Source: Chrysomallon squamiferum (lineage: Eukaryota; Mollusca; Gastropoda; Neomphalida; Peltospiridae). From it: a stretch of DNA of 45,000 bases. The notes beneath the pieces were generated by a model. The model was not told where the DNA came from, searched no databases, and was given only the letters and a program-made list of their open reading frames with translations. The translations under genes and the position numbers were made by a program. Shown piece after piece: positions 34,120-44,924 of the stretch; position 1 is the first letter of the stretch, and each line of letters opens with the position of its first letter. Location of the stretch: positions 14,539,456 to 14,584,455 of the forward strand of contig CM022671.1 of NCBI GenBank assembly GCA_012295275.1, given 5' to 3'.

Positions 34120-36152
34120 AACAGAACACACCTAGAAAATAATGACTATTATAACTAGATATAGACTGAACAGTCACTGGAGTATGCAATAACAATCGAA
34201 ACTATGCATATTAAAATATATATACACTAATGTTAATTCTAACAGGCTGGCAAAATTCATTCTAAAATTCAGACAAGTTAAATCTGAAGAAAATAATTTA
34301 GTCTAAGGGGAGTAACTCCAACCACATCACGAATGTAATACTGAATGTTTAACTAAACCTCAGCACGTTAAAACAGACTACTTTCAACAAGAAGGTCAGA
34401 CTGATGTCTACAGAATACTAAAATGTCAGGTTATAAAGGCACACACACACATAGGAAATGGAGGAATATATATATATATCATTTTGTCTACAATATAAAG
34501 CTTACAACATGCAGCAGTGCGAGAGAATTTTAATAAAAAAAAAATAAAAAATCACTATCACCCTCTTTAATGTTTTTACTTCAGTTTCGATACAAATAAT
34601 GAAACTGTCACTCAGTTTAACCAAGGATGACATCAGCTCAACCGAATTGTTTCATCCATAAGAAAATATGACCAAAGTGCCACCTGGATCAGAGGCCATC
34701 TTCACACAGCTACAGGTGTGAGTGAATAATCAGACAATCAGAAACAGGCTAAGCAAATTTGAATCAAATGATATTGCTAAAATAAATGTCCACACACCTT
34801 GATAGCTTTCCTTATCAAGTATCAGTCTACTATTAAAGAAACAAATTGTTATTCATATTTTAAAATTAATAAGCCAATTAATTGCCTATTAAGAAACAAA
34901 TTGTTTTAAATGTTTTTGTATTAAGCCAAACTATATTTTAGCTACTTCAGATACATGTCTAGAGTGATATAAATGGCTTACACTATATTTTTTTTTATCT
35001 GTATGAAATAAGAAATATGAAATAAGAAACATTTATTTGTGAGAAATGAAGCATCATATTTTAAATTAATAATAATAAACTTAGTAACACTGATAAAGAA
35101 GAGTAATTTCAAACTGGATAAACATCTATTCTATAGGTCAACTTGTGACTTATAATTGATCTAAAATTCAAATTAGGTGGAAATATTTAAGTGTTTGGTA
35201 TACAAAATCAACTGATTCACTGCCTAGGCTGTAAGAAGAACTACTAGTTGACGGAATGCAGACAGCACCACAACAAGGCACACAAAACAAAGATAAAAAT
35301 ATATATTTTTTGTGTGTGTGTGTTCTTTCCGGTTTTTTAATATTGCCTTTTCTTCTGTTCTGTTTTTAAAACTTTAACAAATCAAACTGTATAAAATGTA
35401 CAATAATAACAACAGTAGTAGTAATAATAATAATAATAATAAAAATAATAATAATAATAATAAAAGTAGTAGTAATACTTGATAGTAATATGTATATATA
35501 TATATATATAGGTTATGTGTGAAAGTAATGAATTCTGTTTGTGGGTGTTAAGGTTCAAGTGGACCTCTTGGGATATCTGAGAACTCTACACAGACTCATC
35601 AATTTGATCTATAGTTTCCTTTTTTTCTTTTAAATTTACAGACAAATCTATACTCTTTAAATAGTAATTTTAAATTAAATTAAAATTAAAGTAGTTTATG
35701 TTAGAAACATTATATGATATTCTGAATTTTTAAAATTAATTTAATAAAAGGATTTTTCTTTTTAAAGACCTTTTAGTTTTCCTTATAAATGTGTACATGT
35801 TTCTTGTTTGATATTAACAGTTGTAACTGATCTGCTAGGACATTTTACTGTAATCAAAACAGCAAAAACCATGACCTTTGATTAATATGGAACAAACCAA
35901 CAATGTTGTTTAAAAAAGCACTATCTATATAAAAGAACTTTCACAGATTTACAAACTAACTCTTAGTAACTTGTCAACTGTACATTATTATTTATTTTGT
36001 AGATAATATATTTTCATGAAATAAGCAAAATGAACAACCACTTGAAAAAATATATTCTTGTGGAGGACTGGTGAAAAAATAAAAACTTTTTATATGATAA
36101 AATGGATATATCATGTAAAAAAATAAATAAAAATGTTTTGCCTTTGGTATCT

Positions 36153-36190
<38 letters not shown>

Positions 36191-36195
36191 CTCTC
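34120..36195. other. Probable intron of the polycystin-like gene
   Basis: AT-rich sequence with an AAT tract (35419-35462), a TA run (35493-35510) and a 37-base poly(T) (36152-36188). About 38 residues expected in the family between the post-S6 segment and the EF-hand are not found here, so an exon may be missing, unrecognised or lost. Confidence 0.4.
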
Positions 36196-36199
36196 TCAC

Positions 36200-36288
36200 C
36201 TCTGCTCTCTCTGCTTTTTCTTCTCTGCCAACTCTTCTTCATGCCTCTTGACAGTTCCTTCTTCTGTCAGTGCCTTGGCATGCCTCAT
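36200..36288 (-). CDS. Charged coiled-coil exon, possibly polycystin-2-like (post-S6 region)
   Basis: On the minus strand, ATG at 36286-36288 begins 29 codons rich in Glu, Lys and Arg, with VKRHEEELAEKKKQREQ at the end and a GTGAGA donor. It exits in phase 2 and can join the exon at 34110 or the one at 33985. The pattern VK-xx-LAE-K-x-E resembles the segment that follows the last membrane helix of polycystin-2 (EVKxDLAxxKxE), but the residues before it do not. An in-frame TAA upstream (36298-36300) makes the ATG a possible true start, in which case this is a different small gene or a truncated product. Confidence 0.4.
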
Positions 36289-36301
36289 CCTTTGATTTTA
36301 T

Positions 36302-37320
36302 TTGAAGTCTGACAATGTGCCACATCAGATGGACTGAACTTTCAGTTGTTTCAAAAAACTCAAATAAAACTCAAAAAAAAACTTTAAAAAAACCCACCAG
36401 ACTGGACTATATCAGTGCCAAAACACTTGATTTCACCACCACAAATAGGGGCCAGATTTACCCCACGTGGGGGGAGTTAAATAAAACACACACTTTTTGC
36501 CTAATTACCACATATTAATCAGGTTTCCTCTGCTGACCTTAATAACTGATTTTATGGTTTACCTGTTATAATTTATCACTAACCTTTTGTCTATAGAACT
36601 AAATAAAACCTTTTTTTTACAACCTTGTTGTTTTCACTTCTTTCATGGCCACTATACTCCATGTGTAAATGGCTGATTACCTGAATCCTTTGTTCTAATG
36701 AGAGACATGAAGGTTCTGTTTATATCAACAAAGTTCCAAAGAACAATACAGTGGCTGTAAGTCATAATATAGCTTACGGGCCAGAATTACCCCACCTTAC
36801 CCTTTATGTTGTGTTTGGTACCTGTGTGATGTGCACAAGACAGAACACAAGAAACCACACCTACATAACAGACACTACTTCATACATAACATAATACACA
36901 TCATAAAAAAAAACACACCCATAAAATGCAAAAACAACACACAGAGCTCATCATACAGTCCACACCAAACAAAACACAAACATGTGGCAACAACAGACAT
37001 CTAGAATATACACAGTACATACACCATATAGGACAAAACACACAAAACTTCAGCACAGGGGACAAATTAAATGAATATAGCAATTACATTCATTTAATAA
37101 TAAACACTGCATTACTTTTGTTTTCAGTACATTTTAAATTTTATCACTTTAGTTGAATTGCAAATAATATTTTAAAAATCAAAAACTGAAAGCATCGACC
37201 ATTTCAGTATTAAACTTGTACCATTTATACTAATGAATTTCATTTATGTTTAATAACTGTTAATTTAAACTTCTAGTACTGTACAGTGAATAAGAGACAT
37301 GCTCAGATGTGTTGAAATTT
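36302..37320. other. AT-rich DNA, no gene seen
   Basis: The motif GGGGCCAGATTTACCCCAC near 36447 recurs, slightly changed, near 36779 (GGGCCAGAATTACCCCACC). A CA-rich stretch lies at 36830-37050. No exon was recognised. Confidence 0.4.
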
Positions 37321-37368
37321 GGGTTCTTAATGTTTATTTCACTTGAGCAATGTGCAAGGATTTGCCAC
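37320..37368 (+). repeat. First copy of a short dispersed repeat (second at 38829-38870)
   Basis: Both copies contain GGTTCTTRATGTTTATTTCA and TGTGCAAGGATTTG; the first has about 8 extra bases between these blocks. They are in the same orientation about 1.5 kb apart, on either side of the MITE. Confidence 0.65.
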
Positions 37369-37481
37369 AATCTTTCTTGTCACAGTATTCACTTAGTTTT
37401 CAGTTTAGTAATTCACTGTACACACTCAGTTTCTGAAGAAATGAGCTAGCACATCGGTCACAGAAGACGCTGGACGGGTCA

Positions 37482-37489
37482 GTTTATAT
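37482..37489. repeat. Target-site duplication of the MITE (left copy)
   Basis: GTTTATAT immediately precedes the element; GTTTATAC follows it at 37751-37758. Seven of eight bases agree, the length typical of hAT transposons. Confidence 0.75.
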
Positions 37490-37750
37490 CAGTGGCGTGC
37501 TGACGTCTGGTGATGCCTGGGGTCGACCCATTGATTGTGTCCCCAAAAACTCAAGTGTAAGACCAGAAATATTATGAAATTGGAAGATATTTTGAATATG
37601 TAAACACATATGCAACATAAAATAAATACTTTATTCGATTTAAATATAAATCAACCAAATTTATTAAGTTCTCTTCGCTGATTGGATGCCCCCACCCCCA
37701 AATTTGGATGCCCAGGGCTTCTGCCCCTCAGCTCCCGTCTGCACGCCGTG
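37490..37750. mobile_element. hAT-type MITE (non-autonomous DNA transposon), 261 bp
   Basis: The element begins CAGTGGCGTGCTGACGTCTG and ends GTCTGCACGCCGTG. The reverse complement of the end, CACGGCGTGCAGACGGGAG, matches the start over GGCGTGC-GACG, giving imperfect terminal inverted repeats of about 16 bp. Flanks carry an 8-bp duplication with one mismatch. CA-G-GGCG termini with 8-bp duplications are characteristic of hAT elements (established knowledge). The interior is AT-rich with a GATGCC-containing subterminal motif and has no transposase frame. The end appears to have lost or altered one or two terminal bases, so it is not young. Confidence 0.8.
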
Positions 37751-37759
37751 GTTTATACG

Positions 37760-38384
37760 TTTTGCTTATAACAATTTATTTATTTTTTTTTAAATTTTTA
37801 TCATGACACTTGAACGTGATGTAAAACTTATTAACAGTGCATCGTATTGTTTTTCATGGTATAAATTTGTTGGGGATGCCAAAAAAAAAAAAAACCTTTC
37901 ATTCAGTATTCGTGTTATTCAAATTTCAAAATTTGTAATTGTCATGCATCGTCTGTAGCAGTGGTGAAACAATCATTGTGACATTATCAGACAAAAATAA
38001 ATTTTCAGCTGAAATATGAGATAGAAATATCATGAATTCTTTGATACAGTCAAACTGCCAAGCAGTGAAATCCATTCAGAACTAACCACACGCTAACAAA
38101 ACTGTTCATCGCTGAGCTATAAAAATAATTTATTTATTATATCATATGTTAGTACAGCAGTCTTTTCTCCGAGTTTCACGTTCATCCACCAGAATCAGAC
38201 TGCAACTGACGAATGCAAAAAGACTGTGATAGTGCTGGGTGTTTAAAGCTACAATGCTCTCAATGATTTATGGCATTGTTGTTTTTTTGTTGTTGTTTTT
38301 AATTTATTTTGTTGTTACTATTGTTGTTGTCTATATTTGTTTCTAAGATCAATCCAAATAAAGTATTAATCAGAAATATCACAA

Positions 38385-38415
<31 letters not shown>

Positions 38416-38655
38416 AATTAAAAAATTAAAATTGAAATAAAAGATTATTATTATTACATGACTGTAACTAGACTTTTTGAAATTAGGCAAAAACTGATGT
38501 CTATGAAGATAATAATAATAATAATGATAATAAATAAATAAATAAATAGTTAATAATAATAATAATAATAATAAGATAGAGGACAAAGACTAAGAAAGAG
38601 TTTTTAAATCTGTTGGGACATCCATGAGTACAAAGTTTGAGAAGGCTCTTCTTAC
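37760..38655. other. AT-rich DNA with microsatellites, no gene seen
   Basis: A poly(A) run (37879-37895), AAAT units (38385-38416) and AAT units (38511-38573). The Leu/Tyr/Ile-rich minus-strand frame at 38299-38586 reflects these. Confidence 0.5.
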
Positions 38656-38703
38656 CTGACTTCACAGGCTTATATGAGCCATCCCAGAATGCAATACTCA
38701 CGG
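38656..38703 (-). CDS. Possible orphan exon, function unknown
   Basis: On the minus strand an acceptor (GTAACAAAACAG) and a strong GTAAGA donor enclose 48 bases. The phase-1 reading is VSIAFWDGSYKPVKS, with split codons at both ends. The sequence is GC-richer than its surroundings and looks coding, but no domain is recognised and no partner exon was found. It could belong to the polycystin-like gene, to another minus-strand gene, or to a transposon. Confidence 0.3.
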
Positions 38704-38879
38704 CTGTTTTGTTACAACTTCAAGATTTTATCTTCAAACAAACATAGAAAGAATTATTGCACAAAACGCCTTCATGTTATATGGATTTTAGAACATAGAC
38801 TGCACACACACACACACACACACACACATTTGGTTCTTGATGTTTATTTCACATGTGCAAGGATTTGTAATTCTGGCTA

Positions 38880-39363
38880 TTAACATCTGCCAATTTATTT
38901 AAGATATTTGACCATAGAGCTGTCTCTGAGTAAACAGTGATGTGAACTGTTGGAAGGAGGGTGTCATCCCATGTGGTCGAAATAACTCTTCTATCCAAAT
39001 ACCTGATTATTTGTTTATGTAATAAACATGGCTTCTTCATAGTTTTTCAAATAAAATAAGCTTTTGTGAGTAAAACTCTGTATATACAAACTTTCATAAG
39101 AGTTGGACAATGGTTAATTTACCAATACGTTCTTCATGAACTATTGAGTATATAAGAAGATGTTTTTTGAAAAAAAAAAAACCCATCACACTTATCATTA
39201 TGGAAATGGCTGATTTATGCAAGGTAGAATTTGTGCAGTCAAATCGTGGAAAACAATAAATTTTGTTAGATGGTTAAAAATACAGTCGACATTGCTGAAT
39301 ATACCCCTGCAGTACCTGAACGCTATTGGTCACCTCAACAAAACTAGATATTTTAAGATATGT

Positions 39364-39399
<36 letters not shown>

Positions 39400-40182
39400 T
39401 AGTAGAATTCATTTAAGACAGTAAAAAAAGAAAACAAATAACTTTCTGATAGTTTTCTTTAATCTAAATAACTGCTGTAATTAATGCAGTAATTCCACTT
39501 TTAAATATTGTCAGACTAATTGAGAATACAGATGCACCGGCTATGAAGCAACTGACCCAAAAACTCGAACCAGACTGAGCACGAAATCATTAAATCTGTA
39601 TTAACACTTTCTATCATAATCTCAAAATATCATAATTGTTAAAAGTTTTAAATTTTTAAATGGTATAAATGTGAAAATCATTAATGTTACACTGCCTGTA
39701 AGATTAAAACAAATTTTGACAAATTTAAAACCCTTTGCACCAAGTGAAGAATTAAATTTATTCATACTTAAATTATTATTTACACTTTTGATTTACTACT
39801 TTCACAAGATTATCAAATCGAAAATGTGATTAAAATTTTATTTTTCCATTCAAGTCAACAACCTATAAAGACATAGAATGCTAAAAATTATTTTAAAAAT
39901 TTGAAATAAATTAAATAATAAATATATTTAATGAACATAAAAATTTGTAATGCTAAAAAAAAAAAAATAATAATAATAATACTATTAATGATACAAGTTA
40001 ATTTGTCGAATTTATAAAATACTTCTGTGGGATTTGTTTTTATTCATAATGCTATGTTGTTTATTTAGCAGGTGAAGAACAACATCATCTGGAAATGAAA
40101 GTTTTGCAGTTTTCAACAAAAATATTACAAAGAGTTCCTTGGCAAAAATGTCGACAATTTTGGATTTCTAATTACTTAAGTC

Positions 40183-40216
<34 letters not shown>

Positions 40217-40348
40217 TCTATAAAATACATACATGCAAATAACTAAATATAGATATATCCTAAAATATTTAGAACTGATTCATGCAAACACATTTTAAAC
40301 TTGATATGTTTGAGTATGAAATTTTCAATTATTAATATTTATAAAAAA
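38880..40348. other. AT-rich DNA, no clear gene
   Basis: A minus-strand frame at 38849-39040 (with TTWDDTLLPTVHITVYSE) has ordinary-looking residues but no splice-framed exon or known motif. AAT arrays lie at 39366-39398 and 40184-40215. Confidence 0.4.
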
Positions 40349-40450
40349 AAAAATCATCTTTCAGTCATGTGTAAATCTTCATGGGGAAACAGTGCCTAGG
40401 AAAACTGGAAGATTGCAACTGATGATTTAGTGGAGAGGATTTGATTTCCA
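40349..40450 (+). repeat. First copy of a 90-bp direct duplication (second copy 40546-40627)
   Basis: Shared blocks in order: TCATCTTTCAG, GTCATRTGTAAAT, GAAAAACTGGAAGAYTGCAA, TRATGATTTAGTG and AGATTTG or GGATTTG. The copies lie about 200 bp apart on either side of an AAT array (40470-40520). Confidence 0.75.
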
Positions 40451-40627
40451 TAGCAACCTGTACCAGAAATAATAATAATAATAATAATAATAAATAATAA
40501 TAATAATAATAATAATAATGAAATATCTAAACTTTTATACCTTGCTTTTTCATCTTTCAGAGTCATATGTAAATACTGAAAAACTGGAAGACTGCAAGTA
40601 ATGATTTAGTGCAGAAGATTTGGCTAT

Positions 40628-41384
40628 GTTATTAATTTTATTTCATGTATAAATAATACACAAAATAACTATGTTCACCAAATCAGTTACCACAGTCATT
40701 GAGGGCAACCTAATCCTCACCACAAAACTATAAAATAAAATTACAGAGTAAAACACAAAGGAATAAAAAAATTGGGAGCAATTTAACTGATAAATGAATG
40801 AGCAAATTTGTTTTTATTCTTCTTACTGGACATATATTGAAAGAAAATTTTAATTATATATGAAAAAGTATAAGTATTTATTCATTTACATTACAACAAT
40901 AGAATTATAAAAAGATTATAATTAAAATAAATATTATTCTTTATTAAGTCTCATTTCACACACACACATTTTAGTGATATGGTTTAAATAATTATGTAAT
41001 ATATTTTATTATTTTAATATTAGTACAAACTCTGGTTTTATTTACATACATAAACTTTATAAGTATTAGCAATGATATAGGAAATTTTGACTGTTTGCAA
41101 CTGAAAGGATGTTTAATCAGAGCTGCAAAAGTTATTTCCCCTGTCAAAGAAAATGTAAACAAAAATTAAACAAGAAGGTTTAGATTACGTCAACACTTTT
41201 TTCATGTCAGTCATTCATTTATTGATACATGACAAAGTAACATCTTGTTTAAAAAAAAGAACACACTGATGCTGGATTAGTGATGGTCGATATATAGGCC
41301 TGTAAATACATAAACACACACACAACAAAAATGTTTAATGTAAAAGAATGCTGATATCTGAAATGAAAATGACCATTCTGGAAT
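40628..41384. other. AT-rich DNA downstream of the IL-17-receptor-like gene
   Basis: No exon or repeat of note apart from a short ACACAC run near 40959. The minus-strand frame at 41277-41483 lies in the presumed 3' untranslated region. Confidence 0.5.
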
Positions 41385-41390
41385 TTTATT
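41385..41390 (-). terminator. Poly(A) signal AATAAA of the IL-17-receptor-like gene
   Basis: Read on the minus strand, a consensus hexamer lies about 155 bases after the stop codon at 41545-41547. Confidence 0.5.
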
Positions 41391-41544
41391 CAATAAAATT
41401 AAGCTGGATATTTTCACATTTTCAGCAAACATTTGTTGTAACCAGAAAATTGTATTTAAATAATGACATGTAAATAATAGCAATGATCCAGACGTGTTTG
41501 AAAATATTTGTTATATTGAGCAACTTCTTTTATTGTCCTATTAT

Positions 41545-42191
41545 TCACGGATTGAGAAATGTGTGTTCAAACCACTGTGGATTATTTTCCATAAACTGAT
41601 GCACTCTGTCTACACTCTCACAAAAACACTTTTCTTCTTCAGAGTTCACAAAACTGATCTTTCCTCCAGAAACACCAAACCAAGTTAATAATTCTTCTAT
41701 TGTCATTTGTCTTTTTCTGCTGCCAGCACTAGAACTGTCTTTGGTCAGAACAAAATGTTTGCAAGAAATACTGTGTAAAGCACTGGCAGGAGAGGTCTGC
41801 CTGTATCCCAGATTAACAAGAATGACGTTGTGTTTTGTCTTCAGGTTCTGTAAAAGGTGAGGAGCGATGTCTTTGAAAGGATCAGGGTTGTTGTTGGAAA
41901 TGGTTCTGAACGTGTTCTCATCAGCCAACATCGCCTTGTACAGCTGATGTAGCAGCTGTGAGTAAACGATGACAAACACAGTGTTGTAGTCGCACCTCGC
42001 CTGATTGTCAGCCCACAGCACTGTGTTCTCTTTAATTGCAGACAGCAGATTAGGATCGTCTGGGTAGATGACCTCACTGACCATTTTCTTCAGTAGTTTG
42101 ACCAGCTGTAAAACTGCCTCTAGATGTTCCTCACAGTCACTGCAGTAAACAAGCACCACTCTCTGTGTTCTAGAAAATTTTCTCTTCCAGC
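41545..42191 (-). CDS. IL-17-receptor-like protein, terminal exon with SEFIR domain
   Basis: A TGTTTTCAG acceptor opens this exon in phase 1 from the exon ending at 43075. It encodes 214 residues to TGA. The SEFIR domain starts at once: TQRVVLVYCSDCEEHLEAVL (first strand and helix), LVKLLKK, then a strand EVIYPDD, VLWADNQARCDYNTVFVIVY (the W-x-x-x-Q and V-I-V-Y-S segments typical of the family) and a helix LHQLYKAML. SEFIR domains recruit the adaptor Act1/CIKS through SEFIR-SEFIR contacts to activate NF-kB (family knowledge). A C-terminal extension of about 100 residues follows, ending HQFMENNPQWFEHTFLNP, whose role is unknown. The domain lies in the cytoplasm. Confidence 0.88.
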
Positions 42192-43074
42192 CTGAAAACA
42201 CAAAAACAGTTCTGTGTTTTACACTCGACTCATCATGTTAATGATAATTATAAATAAATAAATAATTTTATTTATTTTTTATTTTTTAAATAATCTTTTA
42301 TTTTTTAACTGCATTCAGAAATAAATAGTGAGAAATGGTTTCTCTGGATTAATGAAAATGAAATAAATTATTAATAATGTTATTATTAAATACATTTATG
42401 ATCTTGCATCTGGTATAGTCTTACATAATAAAGTGTGGGGGAAATCTGTCACTAATACAGAAACATCAAACAAGCTAATAAGATAATATTCATCCTCAGT
42501 TGTCATTTTGAAATATACTAAATTGGAAAACAATGATCAGCCAAGTATTGAACACACTTGAGTATGTTTGAAAAACATATTCATCATCTATCTATTATCT
42601 AGCTATTAGTCTATCTAATCTATCTATATGATCTCTATTCCTCTCTGTCTACAGCAAAAGACAATTAGTGGAATATCCAGTCACTTAACTTTGTGTTTTT
42701 TTAATATATGATTCTGGCACATTAATGAAACATTAAACAAGGGAGCCACTGTTACTATAACACTACAAACATTGGTCAGTCAAATACTGATTTTTCAGAA
42801 ACTCAGGACTGGGATATAATTAAAGTGCCTACATAATGTTAATACTATTTGTCTGTACATAATAGTTATAAATGAAGGGGCATTTATATGTTTATATTTA
42901 AATGTGTTTGAGTTGTGTATCTGTGTTTTCATTTGAGTGTTCTCTCAAACTAATGTGCAAGTCTGTTTAGCTGTATGTTTGTGTGTGTGTGTGTGTGTAA
43001 CTTTGTTAATATCAGAACATAATAAGATTCATTCTGTCTTTTTTCTCACATTAATATATATTTTTTTTTATTAC

Positions 43075-43242
43075 CTCCAGCCTGTTTGTATTGATTATTT
43101 TTATTTCTGTAAATCACACAGAATAGCAGTATTATGGCAAAGAAAGACAAAGGCACAACCAGTAGCATCCACCACAACAAGTCAGAATTTGTAGTCTTCC
43201 TTCTTGAAACCTCAGTAACAGGTTTTACATGAACTGTTTGTG
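43075..43242 (-). CDS. IL-17-receptor-like protein, transmembrane exon
   Basis: The exon lies between a TTTTTCCAG acceptor and a GTAATA donor, phase 1 on both sides. It gives a juxtamembrane stretch AQTVHVKPVTEVSRRKTTNS, then a hydrophobic helix LLWWMLLVVPLSFFAIILLF ending CVIY, then a basic RNKNNQYKQ stop-transfer segment. This fixes the topology: N-terminal part outside, SEFIR domain inside. Confidence 0.85.
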
Positions 43243-43618
43243 CTGGAAAAATCAGAATAAACATTTACAAGACATGTAAAATAAATAAATAATAAATATG
43301 CTGACAAATTAAGTCAGATCTTTGGTTTGTCTGTCTGAGTTGTTCTCTGTCAGAGAATCCTCGAGGTAGTCTTTCAGAAGATTTGTTATTTCTTTCAGTA
43401 CAAAATGACACAAACTAGTGTACTCTTAACAGGCATAAATATAATAAATAAAAAAATTAACCTGAAAAATGAAAATATTCAAATATGAAAAGCTAATGAA
43501 AATTAATTTGATCAGCATGAGATTCATTGCTCTTAATATAGCTTAGATTTCCAAAATATTTGTAATTTAGTTTCAAACTACTTTTGTAAATACAGAATTG
43601 GTAGAGAGGATTACATGC

Positions 43619-43691
43619 CTTGCAGTGGCTGGAAATTCAAAGGTGCTGAGGAAATGAAATTTACTTGACAGCGTCCGATAACTGGACGGAT
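43619..43691 (-). CDS. IL-17-receptor-like protein, ectodomain exon with a GC donor
   Basis: After a CTTTGACAG acceptor, 24 codons read IRPVIGRCQVNFISSAPLNF then QPLQ, and one G remains. The following bases are GCATGT, not GT. Ending at this GC donor leaves phase 1, exactly what the transmembrane exon needs (G plus CA gives Ala). The GT sites nearby (in CATGTAAT and CAAGTAAA) would give the wrong phase and a stop. GC-AG introns are a known minor class. A paired Cys is expected from the ectodomain fold. Confidence 0.7.
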
Positions 43692-44107
43692 CTGTCAAAG
43701 AAAAATTAAATATTATTTCAAATGCAACACAAAGCTGGAAATAATGTTAACTCAAAATGTTCAGGTTAAGCCGTGGTCAAGTTAGAATTACATACATAAG
43801 TAGTAGACACACACCCCAAGAAGTAAATGAAAATTAATTTAAGCCACTTTTTATTAAATATAACAACTGAATAGGACAACTGATAATAAAAGAAATACAG
43901 AAAAAAACACTTTTTGAAAAACTGCCTTAAAAAGTAAGGGATTGTATAAATTGCATGAAATATTTAGAAAATCTACCGACTCTCTGAGTGAATCAGGCAG
44001 TTTACATACCTACCTACATATATATATATAAATATATTTATATATATTTATATATACACTGTTTTAAATTTTCTTATAGGTTATGTACACATCCATTTTT
44101 GACTCAC

Positions 44108-44167
44108 TAGTGCATGGTATATTCCACTTGATATATTCTGAAATGTCACAGACTTTGAAGATAAATC
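44108..44167 (-). CDS. IL-17-receptor-like protein, ectodomain exon
   Basis: A TTTTTCCAG acceptor and a GTGAGT donor bound 60 bases, phase 0 at both ends, reading DLSSKSVTFQNISSGIYHAL. It resembles a strand pair of a fibronectin-III-like domain (VTFQNISSGIYxAL). NIS is a potential N-glycosylation site. Reading on past the donor gives a stop after nine codons, which supports the donor. Confidence 0.7.
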
Positions 44168-44466
44168 CTGGAAAAATTAAAGAAACCAAATTACATTATC
44201 AGATTTTAATTTAAATAAGGTAAGTAATTAATTTTTTGTGTGTAGTATAATGTCAATAACCCATTCTGAAGTTTACACTGACACAGTACTTATTAATGGA
44301 ACAGAGAATGTATGAGTATGTACATTTTGTTAAAAAGGCCAACACAAAAAACAAATAAAGAACGGAAAATCAGGATATTATGCAGGTTTATAATAACTGA
44401 TGACTTTTTTTTTGTACTTTTTTTTTAATAGGAAATGAATTAAATGAAAATGAGCTTGGTACATAC

Positions 44467-44669
44467 CATGAAAAGTTTTTTAAAGCGATAGAAAATATCT
44501 TTGTGATCTTTTGTAACCAGTCCAACTTCAACAAAAAAATCTGTTTTAGTTGTTTCCCATTTCACTGTGATGGTTCTTTTAACTAAATCTGGTTCAGTGT
44601 AAAAGTCATTTGGCTTCCATTGCTGACAGTTTTTGTCTTCAAAAGCAATGTTATTTGCTGGTGCTATGA
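44467..44669 (-). CDS. IL-17-receptor-like protein, ectodomain exon
   Basis: A TTTCTAG acceptor and a GTATGT donor enclose 203 bases, which enter in phase 1 and leave in phase 0. The 67 codons give IAPANNIAFEDKNCQQWKPN, then a segment ending in RTITVKWETTKTDFFVEVGL and then FYRFKKLFM. The ITVKWE strand with a following F-x-V-E-V strand is typical of the fibronectin-III-like extracellular domain of IL-17 receptors, and a Cys precedes it. Confidence 0.75.
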
Positions 44670-44924
44670 CTAGAAATAAAAATAATTTTATAATTTCACT
44701 TTCTGTTAATTATTTACATCTGTAAAATTAATTCTGTTAAGAAGATTACCGACGATAACAGTAACAGCAACAACCTTTCTAAAAACATTTTTTAAATTAT
44801 AAAAATAATAATAATAATAAAGAAATATATAATAAAGAAAAAGAAGAATATTTGTCTTTTACTGTTAATTAGTTATCATTTTGCTATATTGTTTACACAC
44901 ACACACACACACACACAATCGTAC

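Noticed and set aside
36447-36800. Possible second MITE defined by GGGCCAGATTTACCCCAC motifs
   Set aside because: The two motifs are in direct, not inverted, orientation and no target duplication was found.
38849-39040. 63-residue minus-strand frame with TTWDDTLLPTVHITVYSE
   Set aside because: The residues look plausible, but there is no domain match, no clear exon borders and no linked exon; it could be old transposon sequence.
41841-42077. 78-residue minus-strand frame inside the SEFIR exon
   Set aside because: It is a shifted-frame shadow of the SEFIR coding exon.
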